The notes under the pieces were generated by a model. It was not told the origin of the DNA. It did not search any database and saw nothing but the letters and a program-made list of their open reading frames with translations. Below, piece by piece: positions 55,341-64,000 of a DNA stretch of 64,000 nucleotides (position 1 is the first letter of the stretch; every line of letters starts with the position of its first letter). The stretch covers positions 982,134-1,046,133 of the forward strand of contig JAJVDF010000136.1 in NCBI GenBank assembly GCA_022410635.1. The letters are read 5' to 3'. The translations under genes and the position numbers were made by a program. Origin of the DNA: Tretioscincus oriximinensis (lineage: Eukaryota; Chordata; Lepidosauria; Squamata; Gymnophthalmidae).

Positions 55341-55490
55341 GAGATGTAAAACTGGTAGTCCTCCAGATGTTCCTGCACTGCAGCTCTCAGGATTCCATTC
55401 CATTCCTAGCACTGCCCATTCTGTTAAACTAAATGGAATATTGGGAGTTGTAGTTCAGGAACATCTGGAGGGCCACCTGCTTGACATCTC
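55341..55490. mobile_element. MITE with ~35-bp terminal inverted repeats
   Basis: Left 'gtcctccagatgttcctg' and right 'caggaacatctggaggg' are inverted, as are the outer gagatgt/acatctc ends. The internal 'ttgggagttgtagttcagga' is typical of a widespread amniote hAT-like MITE. Confidence 0.75.
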
Positions 55491-55774
55491 TTTCCTAAGG
55501 TGTTATCAGACTCCTTTGCTAGAAATATTCTAGACAAGTACTAGTTACGTATTTGTGTTTCCATTAACTTCCGTTCATGCTGAATTTCATTCACACAGGT
55601 TGTCCCATTCTATTTGAAGCCACAAACTGTAAACAAATATATTTTCAACAGTTTGTATAATAAGCCAAAGGAGCTTTAAGATAANCCTTCTTTGCTTTTC
55701 AGGCAATTCTGCGGCAGACTTCTGAATGAATTTTTTAAAAATGGAAACAACAACAAAATTACAATAAGTTCCAT

Positions 55775-55915
55775 TGATTGAAGTCTTCAAATGGGCTGGA
55801 CAACAACATGTCTGGGATGGTTCAGTGAATATTAAGCAAGGTGTTGGACTCTATAACAGAAGGTCCCTTTCAACTCTATGACCTTGGAGGCCTCTTCCAA
55901 CTTTTCTGATTCTAA
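55775..55915 (+). mobile_element. CR1 LINE 3' end
   Basis: 'gaagtcttcaaatgggctgg', 'ggtgttggactctataacag' and two terminal-unit copies ('aggtccctttcaactctatg', 'ggaggcctcttccaac'). Confidence 0.8.
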
Positions 55916-56769
55916 AAAATGGCTCATAGTTTATTTGAAGAAATACATTTAAGTGACATCCAGGCATTTAGTTAATCCTACCCTAATTTGGTATAGTGCT
56001 GAACAAACAATGCTTTATTCCAGAATATAGTGGAATAAGTACGTGATATCTGGATCCACTTTTAGTTTACGATAGCTCAAGCCACCAATTCCTTTTCTAA
56101 GATGCTCTGAAACATTCTTCTTGGGAATTCTGTCCCATACAAACATGACTACTTAGAATCCAGAGCTGATGAGGCATGATCATTTTGTCCCTTCCTTAGT
56201 CCAGGTCAGGATTTCACTCCATACAGCAAATTGTGCATAATGTCTATATATATTTACGTCTTACTCCCTTGAGCAAGGAGCAGCTGTGGTGCAGAGGTCT
56301 ATGGGGCATTCCAGAGCTGTCTGTTTCCTTCTGAAGCATTCCCCACAGTCTAATTATAGAGATGTGGTTGCGTCAGCTTGAGAGAGAAGTGCTCTCCCTG
56401 TAGTCTACCCTGGGTCTCTCTGCAGGAAAGTGTAGAAAGCAGGTCAGAGCCCTGGGTGAAGGAATATTTGGCAAACACCCCAAACAAGATGTTGTTTTTG
56501 TCAGTTCTGCATTTTGAGCTTTATAAACAGCACAACGACACAAGCGCCATGGCAGTCACAAGTAATCAATGCAAAAGAAAAGGGACTGTAGCATGGCATG
56601 ATTTTATTTGGGGAATCTATAAGCCTTGCTCTCCATTCTCTAGATGTTATTTTCTTGGTAATATTCAGTCAGCACTCTTGGGGGCACTTCACATTCGCAG
56701 GCTTGAGTAGGGTACTCAAGAGTCCTTTTATTTTTCTGTATTCTCTCTAGATCTATCTGAAATTGAAAT
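55916..56769. other. Intronic DNA with weak MITE echo
   Basis: 55975-56065 resembles a decayed copy of the palindromic MITE at 39217 ('ccagaatatagtggaataag'). A 110-codon ORF at 56378-56710 has no recognisable motif. Confidence 0.35.
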
Positions 56770-56840
56770 ACATCTAGATAGATAGATGGATAGATGGATA
56801 GATAGATAGATAGATAGATAGGTAGGTAGGTAGGTAGGTT
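56770..56840. repeat. (GATA)n/(GTAG)n microsatellite
   Basis: gata units with gatg variants followed by ggta units. Confidence 0.93.
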
Positions 56841-57124
56841 CTCTTCAATTTTTAAACAGATTAGTTTCAAATTTCCATTCCATCTATATCTGGATTATTA
56901 TTTTTGCTTAAAAATACTTCCAAGTTTGACCTATTATCTTCATACACACAATTAAGCTGAATTCAGCTTATTTTTGTGGTTGTTTCTATTTAACTCAGTT
57001 TAGTACTTACGTTACATTATAATCTTAAAGATTCATATTCTTAAATTAATTTGGGCAACAGTATAACTTTGTATTCTCCTCTTCTACATTATTTGTTGTT
57101 GGCAGTTAGCAAAAACTGTCAGAC

Positions 57125-57480
57125 AAAGCAAAACCCTAGGGTGTCCAAACCAAATATAAATCAAAAACAATAATTCAACAAATTATATAGATATATTTAA
57201 AACAATAATCAATTGTCTACAATATTCACAATATAGAAAATTGGAGCTGCCCAATATACCAGTCCAAAATGAGAGGAATAAAAGTCCAAAAAGACTGAAT
57301 ATAATAATGAGGTCCTAAAAGTGGTGCAAATGAAGATTTTCAGGACGAAACGTTTGAAGGCACTTCTGTCTTCAGTAACTTGAGGGCCAGACACGTTTCG
57401 ACCAGTATGGTATTTGTCTGAAAATTACATTACAGTATAAAAAATAACAATAAACATATGATAAAAGTAATATTAATATA
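57125..57480 (-). repeat. Unclassified repeat with paired cgaaacg motifs
   Basis: 'ttttcaggacgaaacgtttg' and 'ccagacacgtttcgaccagt' contain cgaaacgt and its inverse about 60 bp apart. Such motifs recur in several vertebrate retroelement termini (for example Penelope-like). The family is not resolved. Confidence 0.35.
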
Positions 57481-57729
57481 TTATACATACATNAAAACAA
57501 ATAATAAAAACTCTAAAAAACAATCCATACTCACATTCAATGTAATATATATAGACTTAAAATGTCCACAAATTAGAGGACTTAATCCAAATGGTTACAC
57601 TTCCACAGAAATTAAAATTCTGGGGGCATCCATTGAGAAGGTCCATCCTCAGGTTTTCACTCCCTTTGCTGTTGAAAGGGGTGGTACAACTAGGAGGGCC
57701 TCCCCTGCAGATCTTAAGAAATGGTCAGG

Positions 57730-57812
57730 TTGATATAGGAGAAGGCATTCTTCTGAGTATTTAGGGCCTTATACGCTAAAGTTAACACTTTGAATTGGGC
57801 TCAGTAGTGCCC
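57730..57812 (+). mobile_element. Reptile LINE/repeat fragment
   Basis: 'atttagggccttatacgcta' and 'actttgaattgggctcagta' match the repeat at 29150-29215. Confidence 0.5.
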
Positions 57813-57840
57813 ACACGAATGGCACAGCAGCTAAGAACGC

Positions 57841-57906
57841 ACTAATGGCTCAGTCACTAAGAAAATGGTCTTCCATCTGGGAGATCAGGTTTCGAAGCCC
57901 TGTGTC
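57841..57906 (+). mobile_element. tRNA-SINE (type A) head, split from its body by CR1
   Basis: A-box 'aatggctcagtcactaag' and B-box 'caggtttcgaagccctgtg'. The body resumes at 58614 after the CR1. Confidence 0.88.
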
Positions 57907-58613
57907 ATAGAATCATAGAATCAGAGAGTCGGAAGGGACCTCCAGGGTCATCGGGTCCAACCCCCTGCTCGATGCAAGATTCATTAAACCATCCCAGACA
58001 GATGACTGTCCAGTCACTGTTTGAAAACTCCTAGGGAAGGCGAACTCACCACCCCCTGTGGCAAACTGTTCCACTGATTTATCACCCTGACTGTTAGAAA
58101 GTTTTTTTCTGATATCTAATCTAAATCTCCTCCTTTGCAGTTTCATCCCACTGTTTCTAGTCCTTCCATGTGCTAATGAGAACAATGTTGATCCCTCAGC
58201 CCTTCAGATATTTGTAGACAGCTATCAAGTCTCCTCTCAGTCTTCTCTTTTGCAGACTAAACATCCCCAGATTGTTTAACCGTTCCTCATAAGACATGGT
58301 TTCCAGACCACTCACCATCTTTGTAACTCTCTTTTGCACTTGCTCTAGTTTATCAATGTCCTTTTTAAATTGCCCCCCCCCCCCCCCAGAACTGAACACA
58401 GTATTCCAAGTGTGGTCGTACCAAAGTCCTGTAGAGAGGAATAATTACTTCACGTGAGCGAGATTCTATGCCCCTCTTGATACATCCCAGGATTGTNTTT
58501 GCCTTTTTCGCAGCTGCTTCACACTGTTGACTCACGTTTAATCTGTGATCTACCAAAACACCNAGGTCCTTCTCACCTGTGCTGCTGTTCAGACATATTC
58601 CTCCCATTCTATA
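57907..58613 (-). mobile_element. CR1 LINE, ORF2 3' region, inserted in a SINE
   Basis: Minus-strand pieces read [37 protein letters not shown] and [20 protein letters not shown], with [20 protein letters not shown]. The 3' end is 'gattctatgattctatga' read on the minus strand. A run of about 14 C (58374-58388) replaces coding sequence. The target repeat gtgtc is on both sides (57902-57906, 58615-58619). Confidence 0.92.
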
Positions 58614-58825
58614 CGTGTCGGAGAGGGGTCCACTAGCCTGTAGCTTTAGCCAACTCAGCTATTCGAAAGAGATGCAAATTCGTAATTTGCATAACAATTA
58701 GATAAAAGAGTACCATCATTAACTTCATGGGGAAAATAGAATAAAATGTAAGCCTCTGGGCAAAAATTAACCCTGTAAGTCCTTCTGGAAAAGTGGGTAT
58801 AAAAACTCAATTCTTCTTCTTCTTT
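58614..58825 (+). mobile_element. tRNA-SINE (type A) body after CR1 insertion
   Basis: 'tccactagcctgtagctttag', 'cagctattcgaaagagatgc', then 'aagtgggtataaaaactcaa' and a ttc tail. Confidence 0.85.
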
Positions 58826-58856
58826 GAACGTGCTCTAAGCTACATAGTACTTGCTA

Positions 58857-59457
58857 CTAAATATATAATCTTTGAAAATTGATGACCAAGGCTGCGTGCA
58901 CACAGCATATTTCTACCTTGATCGGAGAGAGATCAGGATGAGTCTAACACATAGGTTAAGCGTTTTTCAGCTGTCGTCCCGCAATAAACACTGTTTTTCC
59001 CAGAATAAACTATTACTGGGATATTGAGACATCATTCCAGAGAACCTCCGTCCTCTCACGGCCATCCCCCATCCTCTGTCGAGCGCCTGCGTNTGCACAA
59101 ATTAGGTGCGAGAGGCTAAAACAACCGAGAACTCAGCAGTAGTTTCTAGTGGCTGTTGCAAAAGTTCTAGGACTACACTGCCCCGAGATCAGTGAGTGAT
59201 ATTACGGAACTGGGGCACACTGGTCATGGAATATACCAATACGGAATATAGCAATATACAATTGCTATATTCTGGAATATAGATTTATAGCGGTTTTTAA
59301 GTTGTCGTGTGCACGCAGCCTAATTTGTAAATAAATGTATATAACCATGAGTCCTGTCACTGTCATTCCTTCTCACTGCATCTTTGTATCTTAATGTTAC
59401 AAGTGAAACCCCATTATAAAGAACCCCNATATAACAAAATTCACGGAATAACAAACA
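58857..59457 (+). mobile_element. X repeat, copy 1, with ~20-bp TSD
   Basis: Contains a core with inverted ends ('ggctgcgtgcacac' at 58891 and 'gtgtgcacgcagcc' ending at 59320), then a shared flank ending 'attcacggaataacaaacaa'. Direct repeats catagtacttgcta lie on both sides (58843-58856, 59464-59477), extendable to about 20 bp with one mismatch. It matches 62553-63136 closely. Confidence 0.8.
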
Positions 59458-59477
59458 AAGCTCCATAGTACTTGCTA

Positions 59478-59936
59478 TTATTGTTTGCTAATAGTATCAT
59501 TAGAATAGTATCATTTTCTGGTGCATTTAGAGAATTGGAAAATAAATCAAACAACAAGGAAATGGTGGTTTCCTTTTATCCCACTACAACTATCCAGGTG
59601 GGCTCTTTTCTGTGTCACTCTAGCAAAACCTTCTCAAGGTTTAAATCACAGACATACTTCATTAGGAATGGTTTAAGAATCAGTATGAGAAGGAGAATAG
59701 GATGGTTGAAAGCCTCTGGGTCTTGTATCTCTGTACATTGCTGAAACATCCGATTTACGGGGACAGAATGAAAGCTTTCAACTGTGCTGCTGTCTTAACG
59801 TTGTCACTCTGCGGTTGCAATTTATGTGCCATGTCTCTGCTGTGCTGACAGCACAAGTCTCACTGATTTGAAGAAGCCTAGCATTTCAGTTGACATAGTA
59901 GGATCCATGTTAATTCCCCATAAGTCATAGCAACCT
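59478..59936. other. Intronic DNA between X and Y copies, unrecognised
   Basis: A 90-codon ORF at 59472-59744 has no motif. Confidence 0.4.
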
Positions 59937-60118
59937 TGAAGAATAATCCCAGGGTGCATCTAGACAGGATCAATACTTGAAAGTCAAATTTCTGCTGCAT
60001 TTGTCTCACCAGGTTTATAAATTGGCACATTGCGGGTTTTAAAGCCCCAAACACCGACTATTTATTTATCGGAAAATTCAACTGCCAATCCACTCTCTAG
60101 GATTACTAGTGGAATTAG
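59937..60118 (+). repeat. Y repeat, copy 1
   Basis: 'ttgaagaataatcccagggt' to 'ggattactagtggaattag' is repeated almost identically at 62358-62541. The start 'gggtgcatctagacaggat' resembles a terminal repeat of a DNA element, also near 63568. Confidence 0.85.
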
Positions 60119-60225
60119 CCTGTTGTGTTACTGTAATGCAACGGGCTTTATTCCCTCATCACTGCCTCCATCCACTCCCTTCCTCCCATGCCCCACCCAT
60201 CCCCATTTCACTTGCTGCTTTTTTG
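60105..60225 (+). repeat. Unclassified repeat associated with pyrimidine tracts, copy 3
   Basis: 'ttagcctgttgtgttactgt' and 'cctccatccactcccttcct' match 10550-10672. Confidence 0.5.
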
Positions 60226-60380
60226 TTTTTTTTCTTCTTTCTTTTTGTTTTCCTTCCTTCTTCCTTTTCTTATTTATTTTTTCTTCTTTATCTTTCTTCT
60301 CTTTAATCTTTCATCCATTCCTTTGTTATTTCTTTCTCTCCCGATACTGGTATATTCCACTTCTTATCTTTCCACCCGGA
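60226..60380. repeat. Pyrimidine-rich low-complexity tract
   Basis: ttcttcttt/ccttcc words. Phe/Ser-rich ORFs are artefacts. Confidence 0.85.
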
Positions 60381-60744
60381 GAAACACCATTTATTACTTC
60401 TCTCTGTTTTCTGCCTTTAAGCTAGTTTCCATCCCAGGACTCTAGTCTCTGGAGGCTGCTAAAGTTCCAAGCCCAGTCATTGGGCATTATACCAGTGCTG
60501 TATGGATCAATCTGGTGAGAAAGGATGATGGTGGCGGCCAATTTACCCAGGAAGTACAAAACAGCAAACTTTCCTTCCTGTCCCAGGAAAACTCTCCATT
60601 CTTCCAATGAGCAGAAAACTCCTGCTTGCTGGGAACTGACAAAATGGCAAAAATCGGAATATAATTTAAAGGTATGGAGGGGATAAATAAAAACTAATAA
60701 AACAGTATTCTGGAGTATCAAGAAAATCCAGAATAAACAAGTGC
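60381..60744. other. Intronic DNA with no recognised feature
   Basis: No family was recognised; an assembly gap follows. Confidence 0.4.
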
Positions 60745-61089
60745 NNNNNNNNNNNNNNNNNNNNNNNNNNNNNNNNNNNNNNNNNNNNNNNNNNNNNNNN
60801 NNNNNNNNNNNNNNNNNNNNNNNNNNNNNNNNNNNNNNNNNNNNNNNNNNNNNNNNNNNNNNNNNNNNNNNNNNNNNNNNNNNNNNNNNNNNNNNNNNNN
60901 NNNNNNNNNNNNNNNNNNNNNNNNNNNNNNNNNNNNNNNNNNNNNNNNNNNNNNNNNNNNNNNNNNNNNNNNNNNNNNNNNNNNNNNNNNNNNNNNNNNN
61001 NNNNNNNNNNNNNNNNNNNNNNNNNNNNNNNNNNNNNNNNNNNNNNNNNNNNNNNNNNNNNNNNNNNNNNNNNNNNNNNNNNNNNNNNN
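60745..61089. other. Assembly gap (345 N)
   Basis: Run of N adjoining a GAA/GGA-rich tract. The ORFs spanning it are meaningless. Confidence 1.
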
Positions 61090-61235
61090 GAAGAGGAAGA
61101 GGAAGAGGAAGAGGAAGAAGAAGAGGAATAATAATAATAATAAGAAGAAGAATAATAAGAATAAGAAACTGCTGCTGGTTTGGAACCCAATTTCCAAGGT
61201 GAGAGACCGTTTCCTTAGTGACTGAGACATTCCTG
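61090..61235 (-). mobile_element. tRNA-SINE (type A) remnant with purine tail
   Basis: A gaagag/aata-rich tail is joined to the tRNA-like head 'gagaccgtttccttagtgac' and 'tgagacattcctgg'. Most of the body is missing. Confidence 0.65.
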
Positions 61236-62357
61236 GTGGGGGGGGGGGCAGGGTGCTGATGGGAGAAGGACATAAACTGGGCCCTCCTGCACTCCTTTCT
61301 GTCCATATGACACGAAAAAGCCTTGGATTCTGGGCTTTAAGAGAACATCCCCCTTTGCTACAAGGCATATTTAAAAAGATGCGATCAGCTACAAGGGCTG
61401 GGGGTTTGCCAGCACTTGGCACACACCAGGTAAGTGGAGCTGGGAAGAGGGAGGTCACCGGATGTGTGGGTCTCTGTATTAGCTGCTCATCTTGGGTGAT
61501 GCGAAGCAATGATATGCACCCTTAGTGGCATATGAAAACTTTCAAACAAAACTTCTAGAAGTGCTGTAAGTGAAAAATTCCTAATTTGCTTCCTTCCCTG
61601 AAATTCAGCCTGCTAGATTAATTCTCCATGCCAGACTGCATCATTATACAACAAACTGTTTTCATTTTATAACAAATTGAATTCTAGGAGTACAGAATGG
61701 TGGGGCACTAGGAGATAACACTCCCGCCACTATAAAACTGCTCTCTCAGCTCTAAGAAGAGGAATAATGAAGTCGAAAATGTGACTAATAATTATTAAAT
61801 TGACTACTGGTTTGCAATTTAACCTAGGGGAAATTAAGTTTATTAGATTTTCCCCTTTCGTTAGTTGCTAAGGGAAATCGCCATTTCAAGACCTAAGTCT
61901 TGGAAGTGCTCCTAAAGGCAGAAGGTGCAGACAGGGGATCAGGCCGGCTTCCCCAATGCTCTCTTGTAATGGGTGTCAAAGGAAACCAAATGTCCCCCAT
62001 CCTATCTGGCTTTCTCCAATGGAACTACAGGGCACAAACAAACAAACAAAAACGAGTACAAAATTGTTAACACTGCATTCCATGTAAAACAGAATCAACT
62101 AAATGAAACTCAGGAACTCTGACTCAGCAGAACATTGACTATCAGAAGAAAAAAGAGATTCTGCAATACTATAATGCCTTACCACGTTGCTCAGATCTCA
62201 CACATTTTTGGAGGCTAATCATCTGTTAAGAGTGCCATTTGAGTGACAGCAGTGAGAGCCAATCAGAAAGCACTTCCCACTTCCAAGGGGGAACATTTTG
62301 CATGTGAAAGAAATAACTGTGAAACGTTGGGTGAGAAGGGTGGGTTTAGGTTAGAGG
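61236..62357. other. Apparently unique intronic DNA, candidate conserved block
   Basis: 61540-61900 is repeat-free and AT-rich with ATTA/TAAT clusters ('ctaataattattaaattga'). It is a candidate for conserved non-coding DNA. 62038-62050 has an acaa run. Confidence 0.35.
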
Positions 62358-62541
62358 TTGAAGAATAATCCCAGGGTGCATCTAGACAGGATCAATACTT
62401 GAAAGTCAAATTTCTGCTGCATTTGTCTCAGCAGGTTCTATANATTGGCACATTGCGGGTTTTAAAGCCCCAAACGCGGACTATTTATTTACCGGAAAAT
62501 TCAACTGCCAATCCACTCTCTTGGATTACTAGTGGAATTAG
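62358..62541 (+). repeat. Y repeat, copy 2
   Basis: Matches 59937-60118 with few differences. Here it lies only 12 bp from the X copy. Confidence 0.85.
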
Positions 62542-62552
62542 TAAAAAAACTT

Positions 62553-63136
62553 AAAAATTGATGACTAAGTCTNTGTGCACACAGCATATTTCTACCTCGA
62601 TCAGAGCGAGATGAGGATGAGTCTAGCACATGGGTTAAGCGTTTTTCAGCAGTCGTCCCGCAATAAACACTGTTTTTCCTGGAATAAACTATTGCTGGGA
62701 TATTGAAGCATTGTTCCAGAGAACCTCCATCCTCTTGCNGCCATCCCTGATCCTCTGTCAAGCATATNTGTGTGCACAAATTATGTGTGAAAAGTTAAAA
62801 CGAGTGAAAACGCAGCAGTAGTTTCTAGTGGCTGTTGCAAAATTTTTCGGACTGCTCTGACCCAAGATCAGTGAGCAATATTACGCAACTGGGGCACTGG
62901 TAAAAGAATATACAGGTTTGGTGTGTACAGACACACAATTGCTATATTCTGGAATATAGATTTATAGTGGTTTTTAAGTTGTCGTGTGCACGCAGCCTAA
63001 TTTGTAAATAAATGTATATAATCGTGAGTCCTGTCACTGTCCTTCCTTCTCACTGCATCTTTGTATCTTAATGTTACAGGCGAAACCCAATTATAAAGAA
63101 CCCCGATATAACAAAATTCACGGAATAACAAGCAAA
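62553..63136 (+). mobile_element. X repeat, copy 2
   Basis: 'aaaattgatgactaagtct', the core with 'gcacacagcatatttctacc' and 'gtgtgcacgcagcctaattt', and the flank ending 'acggaataacaagcaaa'. It matches 58874-59459 over about 585 bp. No target duplication was found here. Confidence 0.8.
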
Positions 63137-63361
63137 TTTGAAACTTCTATAAGAATAATGTTGGTTACAATGGGATTCACCCATGTCAGTATCAATCAGT
63201 CTGACATGATTCTATAAAGCTCATCTTCATGGTTTTAGCAGAAGCTGAGGAGGTAAATTTACCAAATTGTGCCTGCCCCTCTCAGCTGCTTCCATGATCA
63301 TTAATCGTTGTCAGAGTGCTTTACCTGACATTATTACACATATAGAGCAGATTAATGTGTT

Positions 63362-63472
63362 CTATCAATAATGTACATCTGAAGTAGAAGACTTGCCTAC
63401 AAAGGTTCATGCCTACTTTCCTCTTTCTAGTCTCCAAAGTGCTACAACATCCCCTTGCTGGACTATCGGTAA
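63362..63472 (+). mobile_element. Foldback retroposon, right half
   Basis: 'catctgaagtagaagacttg', 'ctttctagtctccaaagtgc' and 'ccccttgctggactatc'. Confidence 0.65.
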
Positions 63473-63559
63473 TGTATTTTAGGGAAGAGTTAAAACAAAT
63501 CTTTTGGGTTGTACCATTATTCCCATGCAAGCTGTGTGGAATATTGAGCTTCATAAAAT

Positions 63560-63740
63560 GTATTACTAAGGCTGCATCCAGACAGGATCAATATTCCACT
63601 TACAAGTGCACTTGCCACACCAGATTGTTATTTAAACAAACAGATTTGGGGTAATAAACACAATAAACAGTATTATTTTTAATTGGGAAAAACAGCTGTG
63701 GAAAAGTTGTGGGGTTATTGTAGAAAGTGTGTATAGTTCC
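63560..63740. repeat. Y-related DNA element fragment
   Basis: 'aaggctgcatccagacagga' and 'tcaatattccacttacaagt' share the terminal part of the Y repeat, then diverge. Confidence 0.45.
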
Positions 63741-63747
63741 AACAAGA

Positions 63748-63910
63748 AACTACAACAGGGATTACAGGATCTGATATTGACAGCAAATGATCCATTAGCA
63801 TTTTGGGGGAGGGACGACTGGACTTCCTCTTGACAATCATCCAACAAAATGGCTGGTGGGAAAATGTTTCACATGCACAGAAATTTTGCTTGTCAAGAGC
63901 TGACAGATGG
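63748..63910. repeat. Unclassified dispersed repeat
   Basis: 'ggatctgatattgacagcaa' and 'catccaacaaaatggctggt' resemble 20865-21010. Confidence 0.45.
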
Positions 63911-64000
63911 GCAAAAGTTGGAATATACTGTAATGTTCTGGAGGTGACAAAACAAGATAGGAAAACCGATAAACTGGATTATCTGTAAATTCTGCAATAA

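Noticed and set aside
60422..61509. ORFs of up to 294 codons
   Set aside because: Mostly undetermined residues from the 345-base N gap, with low-complexity ends.

Overview
This is vertebrate genomic DNA, almost certainly from a squamate reptile. It has no operons and no long ORFs. It is packed with CR1/L3-type LINEs, L2-like and L1-like LINE fragments, a Bov-B-like (RTE) fragment, tRNA-derived SINEs with GAA/TTC tails, non-autonomous DNA transposons and long microsatellites. The repeat mix argues for a lizard, possibly a gecko. That finer placement is a guess.

One protein-coding feature is convincing: a 110-bp exon on the minus strand at 16437-16546. It encodes the C-terminal part of the galactose-binding lectin (RBL/SUEL) domain of a latrophilin adhesion GPCR and best fits ADGRL3. 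Both splice sites are intact. No other ADGRL exon was recognised, so the rest is read as intron: about 47 kb upstream of the exon (16547-64000) and about 16 kb downstream (1-16436). Every other ORF I looked at is repeat-derived, low-complexity or unsupported.

Layout: 1-3.1 kb has a CR1 3' end, a Bov-B-like fragment, apparently unique DNA, and a 55-bp minisatellite split by a LINE-like insert. 4.6-9.6 kb has purine-rich DNA, CR1 interrupted by a SINE, SINEs and LINE fragments. 9.6-14 kb has foldback retroposons, an element with a 167-base C run plus hairpin and alternating purine-pyrimidine DNA, an L2-like LINE, and a hAT-type element with a perfect 8-bp target duplication. 15-19.2 kb holds the exon, with a CR1 ending about 46 bp from its acceptor, then nested LINEs. 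19.9-30 kb has SINEs, MITEs and CR1. 31-35.9 kb has a promoter-like segment, nested CR1 and a 740-bp solo LTR. 36-42.3 kb has CR1 blocks interrupted by DNA transposons and SINEs, and a complete foldback retroposon with a 14-bp target duplication. 46.8-52.4 kb has an inverted SINE pair, a long MITE with CTCF-like motifs, a tandemly amplified CR1 end, and an 11-unit minisatellite containing a MITE. 54.6-64 kb has SINEs, CR1 inside a SINE, and two repeat blocks (X and Y) each present twice.

The elements do not form a pathway. They record successive insertions into intronic DNA. Three sequence gaps are present (25664-25739, 43606-43625, 60745-61089), along with many isolated single Ns. I found no undescribed gene system. 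The most notable structures are the palindromic retroposon family, the MITE carrying CTCF-like motifs, and the DNA-transposon family carrying a hairpin next to potential Z-DNA.
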